A stretch of 64,000 nucleotides of DNA, taken from Methanobrevibacter millerae (GTDB lineage Archaea > Methanobacteriota > Methanobacteria > Methanobacteriales > Methanobacteriaceae). This document shows positions 52,409-62,372 of the stretch, one piece after another. The notes beneath the pieces were generated by a model that was given only the letters and a program-made list of their open reading frames with translations, made no database searches and was not told the DNA's origin. The stretch is from contig NZ_FMXB01000001.1 of NCBI RefSeq assembly GCF_900103415.1, positions 160,935 to 224,934 on the forward strand. The letters run 5' to 3'. A program made the translations under genes and the position numbers. Every line of letters begins with the position of its first letter. The stretch's first letter is position 1.

Positions 52409-52807
52409 ATGAAACCATTAACATCAAGTGTATCTAAAGCATTACCTATTGGAGCAAGACTCCAATGTGTCGATAACACTGGTGCACGTGAAATCGAAAT
52501 CATTTCCGTAAAAGGATTCAAAGGGGTAAGAAGAAGATTAGACGTTGCCGGTGTTGGAGACTTAGTTGTTGCTTCTGTTAAAAAAGGAACTGCTGACATG
52601 AGAAGAGAAATTGTCAACGCAGTTGTTATCAGACAAAAAAAGGAATATAGACGTGCTGATGGTCTTCGTGTTAAATTTGAAGATAATGCGGCTGTTATCA
52701 TCACTCCTGAAGGAGTATTAAAAGGATCAGAAATTAGGGGTCCTGTAGCTAAAGAAGCAGCTGACAGATGGCCTAGTGTAGGTAGTGCAGCAAATATTTT
52801 AGTATAA
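52409..52807 (+). CDS. rpl14: Ribosomal protein uL14
   Basis: 132 residues; intersubunit bridge protein. [20 protein letters not shown] and [20 protein letters not shown] are typical, as is the C-terminal [20 protein letters not shown] ribosome binding site within the uS17 end. Confidence 0.98.
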   Translation: MKPLTSSVSKALPIGARLQCVDNTGAREIEIISVKGFKGVRRRLDVAGVGDLVVASVKKGTADMRREIVNAVVIRQKKEYRRADGLRVKFEDNAAVIITPEGVLKGSEIRGPVAKEAADRWPSVGSAANILV

Positions 52808-52816
52808 GGTGAAAAA

Positions 52817-53167
52817 ATGTCAAAACAACCAAGAAAACAAAGAAAAGCTCTTTATAATGCTCCTGCTCACGCTCGCGGTAAACACTTAAGTGCTACCTTA
52901 AGCAAAGACTTGAGAGCTAACTTAGGTAAAAGATCATTACCTATCAGAACAGGGGACAAAGTTAGAGTTCTCCGTGGAGATTTCAAAGGTCACGAAGGAG
53001 AAGTTTTAGGTGTTGATTACGGTTCTTACAAAGTTACTATTGAAGAAGTTACCTTATCAAAACCTGACGGAACTGCAGTATTCCTTCCGGTAGACCCATC
53101 TAACTTAATGATTATTGACGCTGATACAAAAGACGATAGAAGAATTAAAAATAGAGGAGATAATTAA
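52817..53167 (+). CDS. rpl24: Ribosomal protein uL24
   Basis: 116 residues; assembly initiator of the large subunit. KOW motif [20 protein letters not shown] and the archaeal [20 protein letters not shown] start. Stop just before eS4. Confidence 0.97.
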   Translation: MSKQPRKQRKALYNAPAHARGKHLSATLSKDLRANLGKRSLPIRTGDKVRVLRGDFKGHEGEVLGVDYGSYKVTIEEVTLSKPDGTAVFLPVDPSNLMIIDADTKDDRRIKNRGDN

Positions 53168-53168
53168 A

Positions 53169-53897
53169 ATGGCTAAAATGGGATCAAGAAAACATCTTAA
53201 AAGATACAAAGCGCCTAAAACTTGGCCAATTCATCCTAAAGAAGATACCTGGACAGTAAAACCTTCCGCAGGTGCTCACGCTATTGTTGATGCAATTCCA
53301 TTAACTTTAGTTATCAGAGACATTTTAAAATTAGCTGATAACTCCAGAGAAGCTAAAAGGATCATCAACTCAGGTAACGTTTTAGTGGATGGCAGAGTTG
53401 TTAAAGATTATAAATTCCCAGTCGGTTTCCAGGACATCATTGAAATCCCAAAAACCGAAGAAATTTATAGAGTTCTTTTAGATACTAAAGGAAGATTACA
53501 ATTACACCCAATTGATGAAAACGATTCAAAATTAGCTAAAATCGTTAATAAAACTACCATCAAAGGAGGTAAAACCCAATTAAACTTACACGATGGTAAA
53601 AACGTAATCCTTGAAGAAAATGATTACGCAGTTGGGGACGTTATCAGTTTAAAAGTACCTGAACAGGAAATCGCTGAAGTTTATCCTTTAGAAATCGGCG
53701 CTACCGTTCTAGTTACTGGTGGTAAACACACCGGTGAATTAGGTACCGTAACTGAAATTATTGAAAATAAATCATCAAATCCAAACACTATCTTAATTGA
53801 AAATAGTGCTAAAGATGAATTTTTAACTTTGAAAGATTATGCATTTGTAGTTGGCAGAGATGCTCCAGCAATTTCTTTATTGGAGGTAAATAAATGA
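53169..53897 (+). CDS. rps4e: Ribosomal protein eS4
   Basis: 242-residue archaeal/eukaryotic-type S4 protein. [20 protein letters not shown] start, S4-like RNA-binding part [19 protein letters not shown], and a KOW region with [21 protein letters not shown] eight bases before ATG 53169 decides the start. Overlaps uL5 by 4 bases. Confidence 0.97.
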   Translation: MAKMGSRKHLKRYKAPKTWPIHPKEDTWTVKPSAGAHAIVDAIPLTLVIRDILKLADNSREAKRIINSGNVLVDGRVVKDYKFPVGFQDIIEIPKTEEIYRVLLDTKGRLQLHPIDENDSKLAKIVNKTTIKGGKTQLNLHDGKNVILEENDYAVGDVISLKVPEQEIAEVYPLEIGATVLVTGGKHTGELGTVTEIIENKSSNPNTILIENSAKDEFLTLKDYAFVVGRDAPAISLLEVNK

Positions 53898-54415
53898 ACC
53901 CAATGAATGAAGTTAGAATCGAAAAAGCTACAGTCAGCATTGGTGTAGGAGAAGCAGGTGAAAAATTATCCCGTGCAATTACCCTTTTGGAAGAAATGTT
54001 CGATCAAACTCCTGTTAAGACTTACTCCACCGTAACCAACCCTGAATGGGGAATCAGGAAACGCCAACCAATCGCATGTAAATTAACTTTACGTGGAGAA
54101 AAAGCTGACAAAGCAATTGATATGGTTTTGGAAGGAATCAGCAGAAACATCAAACCTACTCAATTTGATGCTCAAGGAAACCTTTCCTTTGGTATTAAAG
54201 AACACATCGATATTCCTGGAATGAGATATAATCCTGATATCGGTATTTTCGGTATGAACGTTTCTATCACTTTTGAAAAACCTGGTTACAGAATTGCCAG
54301 AAGAAAAATCCAGCAAAAGAAGGTTCCTCAAAAGCACAGAATTTCCAAAGAAGAAACCATGAAATACATGGAAGAGAACTTTAACGTTAATTACGTAACT
54401 GAAATAGGTGATTAG
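53894..54415 (+). CDS. rpl5: Ribosomal protein uL5
   Basis: 173 residues; binds 5S rRNA and contacts P-site t[42 protein letters not shown] (partly quoted), and the C-terminal [26 protein letters not shown] ribosome binding site inside eS4. Confidence 0.97.
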   Translation: MNPMNEVRIEKATVSIGVGEAGEKLSRAITLLEEMFDQTPVKTYSTVTNPEWGIRKRQPIACKLTLRGEKADKAIDMVLEGISRNIKPTQFDAQGNLSFGIKEHIDIPGMRYNPDIGIFGMNVSITFEKPGYRIARRKIQQKKVPQKHRISKEETMKYMEENFNVNYVTEIGD

Positions 54416-54416
54416 A

Positions 54417-54560
54417 TTGCCAAGAAAATATGGAAAAGCATCAAAAAAATGTACCCGTTGCGGAGACCATTCTGCTATGGTCAGTAGATACGGACTAAAT
54501 TTATGCAGACAATGTTTTAGAGAAATCGCTCCTAAAATCGGATTTAAAAAATATAATTAA
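54417..54560 (+). CDS. rps14: Ribosomal protein uS14 (zinc-binding, 47 residues)
   Basis: Short zinc-ribbon uS14 found by reading the gap between uL5 and uS8: [20 protein letters not shown], then [20 protein letters not shown]. Cysteines 12, 15, 30 and 33 hold zinc. The start is TTG 54417 with AGGTGAT (54406-54412) 4 bases upstream; the only ATG candidates are inside the conserved part. It follows the uL5 stop after one base. Confidence 0.95.
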   Translation: MPRKYGKASKKCTRCGDHSAMVSRYGLNLCRQCFREIAPKIGFKKYN

Positions 54561-54571
54561 GGTGTTATAAT

Positions 54572-54964
54572 ATGAGTCTTATGGATCCTCTTGCAGATGC
54601 TTTAACAAACATCAGAAATAACGAATTGCAGGTAAACGACTCTTGCGTTATTTCTCCTGCTTCCAAATTGATTGGACAGGTTTTAAGCACAATGCAAAAA
54701 GAGAATTATATTGGAAACTTTGAATACATCGATGACAACAGGGCAGGAAAATTCACAGTTGAATTATTAGGTAACATTAACAAATGTGGTGTTATCAAGC
54801 CTCGTCACGCTGTAAAGAAAGATGAATTTGAGAAATTTGAAAAAAGATATTTGCCAGCAAAGAACTTTGGTATTTTAATCGTTACAACTCCTGAAGGAAT
54901 TATGACTCACTATGAGGCTAAGGAAAGAGGAATTGGCGGTCGTTTGTTGGCTTACATGTATTAG
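54572..54964 (+). CDS. rps8: Ribosomal protein uS8
   Basis: 130 residues; primary 16S binder. [18 protein letters not shown] start and the C-terminal [19 protein letters not shown] with [16 protein letters not shown] ribosome binding site. Confidence 0.98.
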   Translation: MSLMDPLADALTNIRNNELQVNDSCVISPASKLIGQVLSTMQKENYIGNFEYIDDNRAGKFTVELLGNINKCGVIKPRHAVKKDEFEKFEKRYLPAKNFGILIVTTPEGIMTHYEAKERGIGGRLLAYMY

Positions 54965-54972
54965 GTGATAAA

Positions 54973-55509
54973 ATGGTAGTAGCTGCAGCTATAAGGGAAG
55001 AAATTGAAATCCCTGAAGGCGTCGAAGTTATAATTGAAAAAAATGAGGTCACAGTAAAAGGACCTAATGGAGAAGACTCCAGAAAATTTACATATCCTAA
55101 TGTAAGTATTAATAAAGAAGAAGACAATGTTGTTTTACAAACAGCATTCCCAAAAAAGAAAGACAAAGCAATGATTGGAACCACCAGGGCACACATCAAC
55201 AATATGATTACCGGTGTAACCGACGGTTTCGAATATCACATGAAAATCGTATTTGCTCACTTTCCAATGACTGTAAAAGTTGAAAAAGATATCGTAACTA
55301 TAGATAATTTCCTCGGGGAAAGACACCCAAGAACCGCTAAAATTGTCGGTCGTGCTAACGTAGCAGTAAAAGGTGATGAGGTAACAATTACCGGTATCAA
55401 TAAGGAAGAAGTCGGCCAGACCATGGCTAACTTGGAACAAGCAACTAAAATTAAAGGTAGAGATCCTAGAGTATTCCAAGACGGAATATACTTAACTAGC
55501 AAAGAATAA
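54973..55509 (+). CDS. rpl6: Ribosomal protein uL6
   Basis: 178 residues in two related domains near the factor-binding site. [40 protein letters not shown] and [18 protein letters not shown] are typical of archaeal uL6. Confidence 0.97.
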   Translation: MVVAAAIREEIEIPEGVEVIIEKNEVTVKGPNGEDSRKFTYPNVSINKEEDNVVLQTAFPKKKDKAMIGTTRAHINNMITGVTDGFEYHMKIVFAHFPMTVKVEKDIVTIDNFLGERHPRTAKIVGRANVAVKGDEVTITGINKEEVGQTMANLEQATKIKGRDPRVFQDGIYLTSKE

Positions 55510-55522
55510 ATTGGTGATTATA

Positions 55523-55858
55523 ATGGCTAATAAAAGATTTAAAAGACAAGAATATGCTCGTTATAAAAAACTTGGAATAAAATGGAGACGCCCTAGAGGT
55601 AAAACCAGTAAAATGAGAAGATACGAAGCAGGAAAACCTGATATGCCTGCTATCGGATACAGAACCCCTAGAGCAATAAGGAATTTACATCCTTCAGGAT
55701 ATAATGACGTTCTTGTTCACAACATGAAAGAATTAGAAGCATTAAACCCAGAAACTGATGCTGCAAGAATCAGTGCTTCTATGGGTAAAAGAAAAAAACT
55801 TTTGATGTTAGATAAAGCATCTGAGTTAGGAATTAAGGTTTTAAATAAAAATATTTAA
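55523..55858 (+). CDS. rpl32e: Ribosomal protein eL32
   Basis: 111 residues, archaeal/eukaryotic-specific. KRFKRQEYARYKKLGIKWRR, RRYEAGKPDMPAIGYRTPRA and HPSGYNDVLVHNMKELEAL. GGTGAT four bases before ATG 55523 decides the start. Confidence 0.97.
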   Translation: MANKRFKRQEYARYKKLGIKWRRPRGKTSKMRRYEAGKPDMPAIGYRTPRAIRNLHPSGYNDVLVHNMKELEALNPETDAARISASMGKRKKLLMLDKASELGIKVLNKNI

Positions 55859-55999
55859 AATCATGAATTATGTTTATAGGTTATGTCAATTCAGGGGCTT
55901 TTATAGAATTGGTTTAACCATTGAAAATAAAAAAACTAAGGGAGTTTAGATAATTTATCTAAATTTATCAGCTAAGCTGAAATATGGAGGATTATATAT
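55859..55999 (+). promoter_or_regulatory. Internal gap of the ribosomal operon with two hairpins
   Basis: The longest gap inside the operon (141 bases). It ends with a hairpin TTTAGAT/ATCTAAA (55945-55951 with 55957-55963) and a second TCAGCT-A-AGCTGA (55968-55980), only 4 bases before TGGAGG of eL19. TATA-like GTTTATAGG (about 55870) and CTTTTATAG (about 55899) could be an internal promoter. Confidence 0.4.
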
Positions 56000-56455
56000 A
56001 TGAATCTTACAACTCAAAAGAGATTAGCTGCAAGCATTCTCAAAGTAGGGCTTAATCGTGTATGGATCGATCCTGAAAGAATCGAAGAAGTTTCCATGGC
56101 GATTACAAGGGAAGGCGTAAAGCAGTTAATTAACGATGGAGCTATTAAAGCGAAACCTCAAAAAGGTATTAGTAGCTACAGATCTAAAAAAATCGCAGAA
56201 CAAAAGCAAAAAGGAAAAAGAAAAGGTGCAGGTAGTAGAAAAGGTGCTAAAAAAGCCCGTACTCCTAAGAAGAAACAATGGATGACTACAATCAGGGCTT
56301 TAAGAAAAGACCTTAAGGAAATGCGTGAAGAAGAAATTATTGATGCTACTACATACCGCAAGTTATACAAGATGGCTAAAGGTGGAGCATTCAGAAGCAA
56401 ATCTTACATGAGAAACTACGCACGTGACCATGATTTAATTAAAGGAGAGGAATAA
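56000..56455 (+). CDS. rpl19e: Ribosomal protein eL19
   Basis: 151 residues, bridge protein of archaeal/eukaryotic ribosomes. KRLAASILKVGLNRVWIDPE at the start, a long basic helix (KKARTPKKKQWMTTIRALRK), and MAKGGAFRSKSYMRNY. TGGAGG ribosome binding site 9 bases upstream, right behind two hairpins. Confidence 0.97.
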   Translation: MNLTTQKRLAASILKVGLNRVWIDPERIEEVSMAITREGVKQLINDGAIKAKPQKGISSYRSKKIAEQKQKGKRKGAGSRKGAKKARTPKKKQWMTTIRALRKDLKEMREEEIIDATTYRKLYKMAKGGAFRSKSYMRNYARDHDLIKGEE

Positions 56456-56457
56456 AC

Positions 56458-57039
56458 ATGGCTCAAGGATCAAATTACAAAGTACCATTTAGAAGAAGAA
56501 GAGAAGGAAAAACTGATTACGGTGCTAGGATTAAATTAATCGATTATGAAAAATCCCGTCTAGTCGTTAGAATTTCTAACGCTCAGGCTACTGTTCAAGT
56601 TGTTGATTATGCTCCTGAAGGAGACATTACAATTGCATCAGCTGTTGGTAAACAATTAGCAAACTATGGATATTTAGGAAACACCGGAAATATCACCGGA
56701 GTTTACTTAACCGGTTACCTTTGTGCTAAAAGGGCATTGGCTGCTGGCGTCGATTATGCAATTTTGGACATCGGTTTAAGATCCCCAATCAAAGGTTCCA
56801 AAATCTTCGCAGCTCTCAAGGGTGCTGTTGACGCTGGTTTGGAAGTACCTCATGGTGACTTCATTTTCCCTGAAGATGAACGTATCAGGGGAGAACATGT
56901 AGCTGAATATGCCGGATCTTTAGACGATGAAGAGAAAGCTAAAAAATTCTCAAAGTATTTAGAAAGAGGTCTTGAACCTGCAGATTTACCTGAAAACTTT
57001 GATGAAACTATTAAGAATATTGATGAGGCAGAGGAATAA
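56458..57039 (+). CDS. rpl18: Ribosomal protein uL18
   Basis: 193 residues; binds 5S rRNA with uL5. [20 protein letters not shown] and [20 protein letters not shown] are typical of the long archaeal form. 2 bases after eL19. Confidence 0.98.
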   Translation: MAQGSNYKVPFRRRREGKTDYGARIKLIDYEKSRLVVRISNAQATVQVVDYAPEGDITIASAVGKQLANYGYLGNTGNITGVYLTGYLCAKRALAAGVDYAILDIGLRSPIKGSKIFAALKGAVDAGLEVPHGDFIFPEDERIRGEHVAEYAGSLDDEEKAKKFSKYLERGLEPADLPENFDETIKNIDEAEE

Positions 57040-57041
57040 CT

Positions 57042-57683
57042 ATGAGTTTTAATATTGATGAATGGGAACCTAAAACTAAAATGGGTGAATTAGTTAAGAA
57101 TGGAACCATTACTGACATCGATGAAATCTTTGAAAAAGGTCTTCCAATTATGGAATTAGAAATAGTTGATGCCTTGATTCCGGATTTAGAAGAGGAAGTA
57201 ATGGATGTTAACTTAGTTCAAAGGATGCACAAATCCGGTAGAAAAGTTAATTTCAGAGTAATTGTTGCTGTAGGTAACAAAGATGGTTATGTTGGATTAG
57301 GTCAAGGTAAAGCTAAAGAGGTTGGACCTGCAATCAGAAAAGCAGTCGATAATGCAAAATACAACATTATCAAAGTAAGAAGAGGCTGTGGTGATTGGGG
57401 TTGTGTTTGTGGAAGAGAACACACCGTACCATTCAAAGTACAAGGTAAAACCAGTAGTGTAAACGTAACATTAATGCCTGCACCTGCAGGAGTGGGTCTG
57501 GTAATTGGTGATGTTGGTAAAACCATTTTAAAACTCGCTGGTATTCACGACGTATGGTCTCAATCTTTCGGTCAAACTCAAACTACCGTTAACTTCGCAA
57601 ATGCAGTATTTGATGCATTAAAAACTTTAAGTGAAGTTAAAGCAAGTAAAGAAGACCTTAAGAAAATGGGAGTTAACTATTAA
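57042..57683 (+). CDS. rps5: Ribosomal protein uS5
   Basis: 213 residues; decoding fidelity. [20 protein letters not shown] and [20 protein letters not shown] are the family core. An ATG two bases after uL18. Confidence 0.98.
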   Translation: MSFNIDEWEPKTKMGELVKNGTITDIDEIFEKGLPIMELEIVDALIPDLEEEVMDVNLVQRMHKSGRKVNFRVIVAVGNKDGYVGLGQGKAKEVGPAIRKAVDNAKYNIIKVRRGCGDWGCVCGREHTVPFKVQGKTSSVNVTLMPAPAGVGLVIGDVGKTILKLAGIHDVWSQSFGQTQTTVNFANAVFDALKTLSEVKASKEDLKKMGVNY

Positions 57684-57695
57684 TTGGTGATGATT

Positions 57696-58154
57696 ATGTT
57701 TTTAGTTATTAGAGTAAGAGGAACAACCGGTGTCATTCAAAAGGTTGCTGACACCTTACACATGTTAAGACTTAACAGAATCAACCATGCAGTATTAGTT
57801 GAAGAAAATCCAAGTTATGAAGGCATGCTTCAAAAATCAAAGGATTACATTACCTGGGGAGAAATTGACGCTGAACTTTTAGCTGAAATTATTGCTAAAA
57901 GAGGCAGAATCGAAGGTAATAACAAAGTTACTGATGAATTCGTAGCTGAAAATTCTGATTACGCAAACATTGCTGAATTAGCTGAAGCTTTAATTAATTC
58001 TGATGTTAAGTTGGCTGATGTAGGAATTAAACCTGTATTCCGTTTACACCCTCCTAGAAAAGGATACGAAGACATCCGTTTATCCATTAACGAAGGTGGA
58101 TCCTTAGGTTACAGGGGCGAAGATATTAAAGATCTTGCAAAAAGAATGCTTTAA
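57696..58154 (+). CDS. rpl30: Ribosomal protein uL30
   Basis: 152 residues, the long archaeal form. [20 protein letters not shown] and [25 protein letters not shown] with a 4-base gap decides for ATG 57696; two further start-like codons lie inside the site itself. Confidence 0.97.
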   Translation: MFLVIRVRGTTGVIQKVADTLHMLRLNRINHAVLVEENPSYEGMLQKSKDYITWGEIDAELLAEIIAKRGRIEGNNKVTDEFVAENSDYANIAELAEALINSDVKLADVGIKPVFRLHPPRKGYEDIRLSINEGGSLGYRGEDIKDLAKRML

Positions 58155-58170
58155 ATAATAGGTGTTTATT

Positions 58171-58608
58171 ATGATTAGAACAAAACGTAAAATCAACAAG
58201 CTCAGAGGTTCTAGATCCAACGGAGGAGGCTGTACTAAAAAACGTAGAGGTGCAGGTAACAAAGGTGGAAAAGGTAAAGCTGGAGCCGGAAAACAACACT
58301 GGACCTGGACAGTAATTCACGACCCAGATCACTTTGGTAAACACGGTTTCAAAAGACCTCAAAAAATGATTAAAAAAGTTAATTCTGTTAACTTAAGTTA
58401 CTTAGAAGAAAAAGCAGATGAGTTAATTGCCAGTGGCAAGGCATCCATGGATGGAGATGCAATCGTCATTGACGTAACCGAATTAGGTTATGACAAAGTT
58501 TTAGCAAAAGGAAAAATTTCTAAAACTTTCAAGATTTCCGCTCCAAAATTCTCAGCATCTGCAATCGAAAAAATTGAAGAAGTAGGAGGAGAAGCTATAG
58601 AATTATAG
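58171..58608 (+). CDS. rpl15: Ribosomal protein uL15
   Basis: 145 residues. KINKLRGSRSNGGGCTKKRR with the glycine-rich GAGNKGGKGKAGAGKQHW, and GFKRPQKM. AGGTG before ATG 58171. Last ribosomal gene before secY. Confidence 0.97.
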   Translation: MIRTKRKINKLRGSRSNGGGCTKKRRGAGNKGGKGKAGAGKQHWTWTVIHDPDHFGKHGFKRPQKMIKKVNSVNLSYLEEKADELIASGKASMDGDAIVIDVTELGYDKVLAKGKISKTFKISAPKFSASAIEKIEEVGGEAIEL

Positions 58609-58640
58609 TTTTTTCCTTAAAAATTTTTTAGAGGAATAAA

Positions 58641-60005
58641 ATGTCATCACTCGAAGTATTAGAGCCATTGTTTAGGTTTTTGCCTGAAGTAAAATCTCCT
58701 GTTCACAATCAGGACTTCAATGAAAAACTTAAATGGACTGCTCTTATTTTGGTATTATATTATTTCTTAACTGAAATACCATTATATGGTCTAAGCGCTG
58801 CTGCTGTAGACAACTTTGCTGCTTTAAGGGCAGTTATGGCTGGAAGTTTCGGTTCAATTCTTACTTTAGGAATTGGTCCTATCGTTACTGCGTCTATTGT
58901 ATTGCAATTGTTAGTAGGTTCAAACCTTCTTGATTTGGATCTTTCTTCACACAAGGATAAATCACACTTTCAAGCTACACAAAAGCTTTTATCTATTGTC
59001 TTTACAATATTTGAAGCCGGTGTTTTAGTATTAACAGGTAATTTAGTACCTATTGATAATTCTTATCTTGGTGTATTATTCCTTCAACTTGTAATCGGTG
59101 CAGTTTTAGTAATTTATCTGGATGAAGTTGTTTCAAAATGGGGATTCGGAAGTGGTATCGGTCTGTTCATTGCTGCAGGTGTATGTCAAGCTATCGTTGT
59201 CGGAACGTTCTATTTCATACCTAACGCAGAAGGAATATTCACCGGAGCTATTCCTGGATTTATCCAGTCCGTAGTCAACGGCTCTGCCAATTTCTCATTG
59301 CTGATTCCATTGATTGCAACTATCTGTGTATTTGCGGTTGTTGTATATGGTGAATCCATACGCGTTGAAATTCCGATTTCACACGGTTCAGTTAGAGGTC
59401 ACGGAAGAATCAGAGGTTCAGTCGGTAAATATCCATTGAAATTCGTTTATGCAAGTAACATGCCTGTTATTCTGACAAGTGCGCTTCTGGTTAACGTTTC
59501 ACTTCTTGCAAACGTTTTCCAAAAGATTGGATTCCCTATTTTAGGTGAAGTCAACCAGGGTAAGGCCGTAAGCGGTCTGGCATGGCTTTTGTCAACGCCT
59601 AACAATGTTTCAATGTTCTTTTCTGAGCCCGTGCATGTTATTTTCTATGCGATTTTCTTCCTTGCATGCTGTGTACTGTTCTCATACCTGTGGGTTGAAA
59701 TCAGTGGATTGAACGCTAAGAAAATTTCAGAACAACTTTACAGTTCAGGTATTCAGATACCTGGTTTCAGAAGTAGTAAACGTCAGTTATATAAGATTTT
59801 AAAGAAATATATTCCTGCACTTACCATTTTAAGTGGTTTATATGTAGGTCTCATTGCATTCTTTGCAGATTTAACCGGTGCTTTAGGTGGAGGTACTGGT
59901 GTATTGCTTACTGTAGGTATTGTACATAAGCTTTATGAAGAAATGGCTGAAGAACAGCTCATGTCATCAAATCCACTACTCAGAAAGTTCTTGGGAGGAG
60001 ATTAA
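58641..60005 (+). CDS. secY: Preprotein translocase subunit SecY
   Basis: 454-residue channel subunit of the Sec translocon, ten membrane helices. LKWTALILVLYYFLTEIPLY (helix 1), the cytoplasmic loop EIPISHGSVRGHGRIRGSVG, and the C-terminal GGGTGVLLTVGIVHKLYEE. It exports the adhesins of this window and inserts membrane proteins. AGAGGAAT ribosome binding site. Confidence 0.98.
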   Translation: MSSLEVLEPLFRFLPEVKSPVHNQDFNEKLKWTALILVLYYFLTEIPLYGLSAAAVDNFAALRAVMAGSFGSILTLGIGPIVTASIVLQLLVGSNLLDLDLSSHKDKSHFQATQKLLSIVFTIFEAGVLVLTGNLVPIDNSYLGVLFLQLVIGAVLVIYLDEVVSKWGFGSGIGLFIAAGVCQAIVVGTFYFIPNAEGIFTGAIPGFIQSVVNGSANFSLLIPLIATICVFAVVVYGESIRVEIPISHGSVRGHGRIRGSVGKYPLKFVYASNMPVILTSALLVNVSLLANVFQKIGFPILGEVNQGKAVSGLAWLLSTPNNVSMFFSEPVHVIFYAIFFLACCVLFSYLWVEISGLNAKKISEQLYSSGIQIPGFRSSKRQLYKILKKYIPALTILSGLYVGLIAFFADLTGALGGGTGVLLTVGIVHKLYEEMAEEQLMSSNPLLRKFLGGD

Positions 60006-60037
60006 TCTTCTCCAACATTTTTTAATGAGGGGTTATT

Positions 60038-60595
60038 ATGAAACTTGTAGTATTAACAGGAATTCCAGGTTCAGGAAGTACCACTATCCTAAATAAGGCA
60101 CTTGAAGAAGTGGATTATTTGCACTTAAATTATGGAGACATAATGACTGAACTTGCAATCGAAGAAAAACTTGTTGAAGATAGGGATGCTTTAAGGAAAT
60201 TGCCTGCTGAAACTCAAAAGGAGATTCAGGCCAAAGCCGCTAAAAGAATCAATGAAAAGTCCCAGGAAAATAATGTTATTGTAGACACTCATTGTACAAT
60301 CAACACTCCTTCAGGATTCTTGCCGGGACTTCCGATTTGGGTTTTAGAACAGTTACAACCTGACCTGTTTATTTTGGTAGAAGCAAATCCTGATGAGATT
60401 ATTTACAGAAGAATGAATGATGATACCCGTTCCAGAGACGTTGAAAAGGCTAAAAATATTCAACTGCATCAGGAAATGAATAGGGCTGCTTCAATGGCAT
60501 ATGCAACAATGACTGGAGCTACCGTAAAGATCATCGAAAACCATGATAATCATTTAGATCAAACAATCTCAAAACTGGTTGACGTTTTAAAATAG
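60038..60595 (+). CDS. adkA: Adenylate kinase, archaeal type
   Basis: 185 residues; converts ATP + AMP to 2 ADP. P-loop GIPGSGSTTI at residue 7, HLNYGDIMTELA, VIVDTHCTINTPSGFLPGLP, and RRMNDDTRSRD lid. The archaeal AdkA family is separate from bacterial Adk. Standard place behind secY. Confidence 0.95.
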   Translation: MKLVVLTGIPGSGSTTILNKALEEVDYLHLNYGDIMTELAIEEKLVEDRDALRKLPAETQKEIQAKAAKRINEKSQENNVIVDTHCTINTPSGFLPGLPIWVLEQLQPDLFILVEANPDEIIYRRMNDDTRSRDVEKAKNIQLHQEMNRAASMAYATMTGATVKIIENHDNHLDQTISKLVDVLK

Positions 60596-60604
60596 GTGAG
60601 TTAA

Positions 60605-61195
60605 ATGGCTGATATTTTTAGTATGCTTTCAACTGGCGCAATTGATGCGCTGAATACCATATTCAATCCTATTTTAGCAATGGATCCAAATCCGCAAAAT
60701 CCTGCGTTAACTGTATTGGTTATTGCATTTTTGGTTTCATTGATTACAACTATTGCTAACAAATATCTGGTTGACCAAGACAAGATGAATGAAAATCAGA
60801 AAAAGTCAAGGGAGCTTTCCTCCAAAATGAGAGAAGCCCAAAAGAAAGGAGACGGCAAGGAAATCGCAAGACTTCAGGCCGAGCAGACTGAAATGCTCAA
60901 AAACCAGAATGCGGTCATGATGGAATCATTCAAGCCTATGTTCGTTACTTTCATTCCAATCATTTTGATTTTCTTCTGGATGAGAACTTCAGCTATTCAT
61001 AATTTGGTTCTTATCATGCCTGTACCGGCTTATTGGGTTACTTTAACTCCATTATGGCATTTCATTGGTCAATTCTTATATGGAGGAAAAGCTACTATTC
61101 CTTATGGTATTGGCTGGTTATTATGGTATATGATTTGTACTTTCGGTATGAGTCAGATATTAAGAAAATTCTTAGGATTCAAACAAGGGTTCTAA
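60605..61195 (+). CDS. EMC3/DUF106-type membrane insertase
   Basis: 196 residues of the DUF106 (EMC3/TMCO1) branch of the YidC/Oxa1/Get1 superfamily; expected to insert membrane proteins beside SecY. Three membrane helices (about residues 35-55, 117-135, 165-190), a cytoplasmic coiled coil with NQKKSRELSSKMREAQKKGD between the first two, and SFKPMFVTFIPIILIFFWMR. Typical neighbour of secY and adkA in euryarchaea. A 7-bp hairpin CAAGGGT/ACCCTTG overlaps the stop (61184-61206). Confidence 0.9.
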   Translation: MADIFSMLSTGAIDALNTIFNPILAMDPNPQNPALTVLVIAFLVSLITTIANKYLVDQDKMNENQKKSRELSSKMREAQKKGDGKEIARLQAEQTEMLKNQNAVMMESFKPMFVTFIPIILIFFWMRTSAIHNLVLIMPVPAYWVTLTPLWHFIGQFLYGGKATIPYGIGWLLWYMICTFGMSQILRKFLGFKQGF

Positions 61196-61239
61196 TTTAA
61201 CCCTTGAATCTTATACATTTATTAATGATGAAAGATATA

Positions 61240-61271
61240 GTAATAGTATTCTATTTTGAATACGCTATTAC
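61240..61271 (+). promoter_or_regulatory. Hairpin in the leader of eL34
   Basis: GTAATAG-TATTC (61240-61251) pairs with GAATA-CG-CTATTAC (61258-61271), 12 bp with a two-base bulge. TTATACATTT near 61211-61220 could be a promoter whose transcript starts at the hairpin, 45-75 bases before eL34. Confidence 0.4.
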
Positions 61272-61315
61272 ACAATTATTAAATTTTTTATTATAAAATT
61301 AATCAAGGTGATTAA

Positions 61316-61582
61316 ATGCCTGCAAATAGGTTTAGATCAAGATCATATAAAAGAATGAGAAAAAACACTCCTGGTGGAGAAAATGTTTTAAGATACAAAA
61401 AGAAGAAACCGTCTAAGCACGTCTGTGCTGAATGCGGTGCAATTTTACATGGTGTTCCTCGCGGACGTCCATACGAAATTGGTAAGCTTTCAAAAACTGC
61501 TAAAAGACCTAGCCGTCCATACGGTGGGTACTTATGTACTAAATGTATGCGTAAACTTTTCAAACAAGAGGCTAGAAAATAA
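61316..61582 (+). CDS. rpl34e: Ribosomal protein eL34
   Basis: 88 residues, archaeal/eukaryotic-specific zinc protein. [19 protein letters not shown] start, CAEC (near residue 37) and CTKC (near 78) as zinc ligands. AAGGTGAT ribosome binding site. One-base overlap with cmk. Confidence 0.96.
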   Translation: MPANRFRSRSYKRMRKNTPGGENVLRYKKKKPSKHVCAECGAILHGVPRGRPYEIGKLSKTAKRPSRPYGGYLCTKCMRKLFKQEARK

Positions 61583-62100
61583 TGATAATTACTGTTGGCG
61601 GATTGGCTGGTACCGGAACAACAACCACTGCTGAATTGCTCAGTGAAAAATTGGATATTCCATACATCTCTGCAGGATTTGTTTTCAGGCAAATGGCAAG
61701 CGAGAGAGGAATGTCCGTTCTGGAGTTCAGTGAATTTGCTGAAGGTAATGATGATATAGATAAAGAAATTGACAAAAGACAGGCTGAACTGGCCAAATCT
61801 GCAGAAAATTTAATAGTTGAAGGCAGGTTATCAGCTTACTTTGTTGAAGCTGACTTAAAACTTTGGTTAGTGACTCCCTTTGATGTGCGTTCTTCAAGAA
61901 TTGCCGAAAGGGAATCCAAATCTGTAGAAGTGGCAAAAGAGGAAATAATTACTCGTGAAAACAGTGAAGCTTTAAGATACATGGATATCCATAATATTGA
62001 CATTAAGAACATGGATATTTATGATTTGATAATCAATACTGGTACGTTCGATCCCGAACAGGTATCAGAAATCATTTTAACAACATTAAAGGTGATATAA
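61582..62100 (+). CDS. cmk: Cytidylate kinase, archaeal type
   Basis: 172 residues; phosphorylates CMP and dCMP. P-loop GGLAGTGTTTTAELL at residue 6, ISAGFVFRQMASERGM, VEGRLSAYF and RIAERESKSV. Stop and start codons overlap by one base with both neighbours, so translation is coupled eL34-cmk-eL14. Confidence 0.95.
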   Translation: MIITVGGLAGTGTTTTAELLSEKLDIPYISAGFVFRQMASERGMSVLEFSEFAEGNDDIDKEIDKRQAELAKSAENLIVEGRLSAYFVEADLKLWLVTPFDVRSSRIAERESKSVEVAKEEIITRENSEALRYMDIHNIDIKNMDIYDLIINTGTFDPEQVSEIILTTLKVI

Positions 62101-62321
62101 TGGCATCAATCGAAGTAGGAAGAGTATGTATTAAAACTGCTGGAAGAGAAGCTGGCGAAAAATGTGCAATCGTTGAAATTATCGATGAAAACTTTGTAGA
62201 AGTTATTGGTGAAGCTGTTAAAAACAGAAGATGTAACATCGCTCACTTAGAACCAACCGAAGATTCTATCGATGTTTCCGGTGACGCTGACTCTATCAAA
62301 GCAGCTTTAGCAGATTTATAG
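62100..62321 (+). CDS. rpl14e: Ribosomal protein eL14
   Basis: 73 residues, short archaeal form. IEVGRVCIKTAGREAGEKCA (KOW-like) and NRRCNIAHLEPTED. GGTGAT within the cmk end. Confidence 0.95.
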   Translation: MASIEVGRVCIKTAGREAGEKCAIVEIIDENFVEVIGEAVKNRRCNIAHLEPTEDSIDVSGDADSIKAALADL

Positions 62322-62350
62322 ATGAATAATTAACTTTATTCATTATTTTT
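62322..62350 (+). terminator. Hairpin plus T-run after eL14
   Basis: ATGAATAA (62322-62329) pairs with TTATTCAT (62336-62343), then TATTTTT. It lies directly behind the eL14 stop and may lower read-through into cbf5. Confidence 0.6.
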
Positions 62351-62372
62351 ACTATTTTTTTAGGTTTCATTT

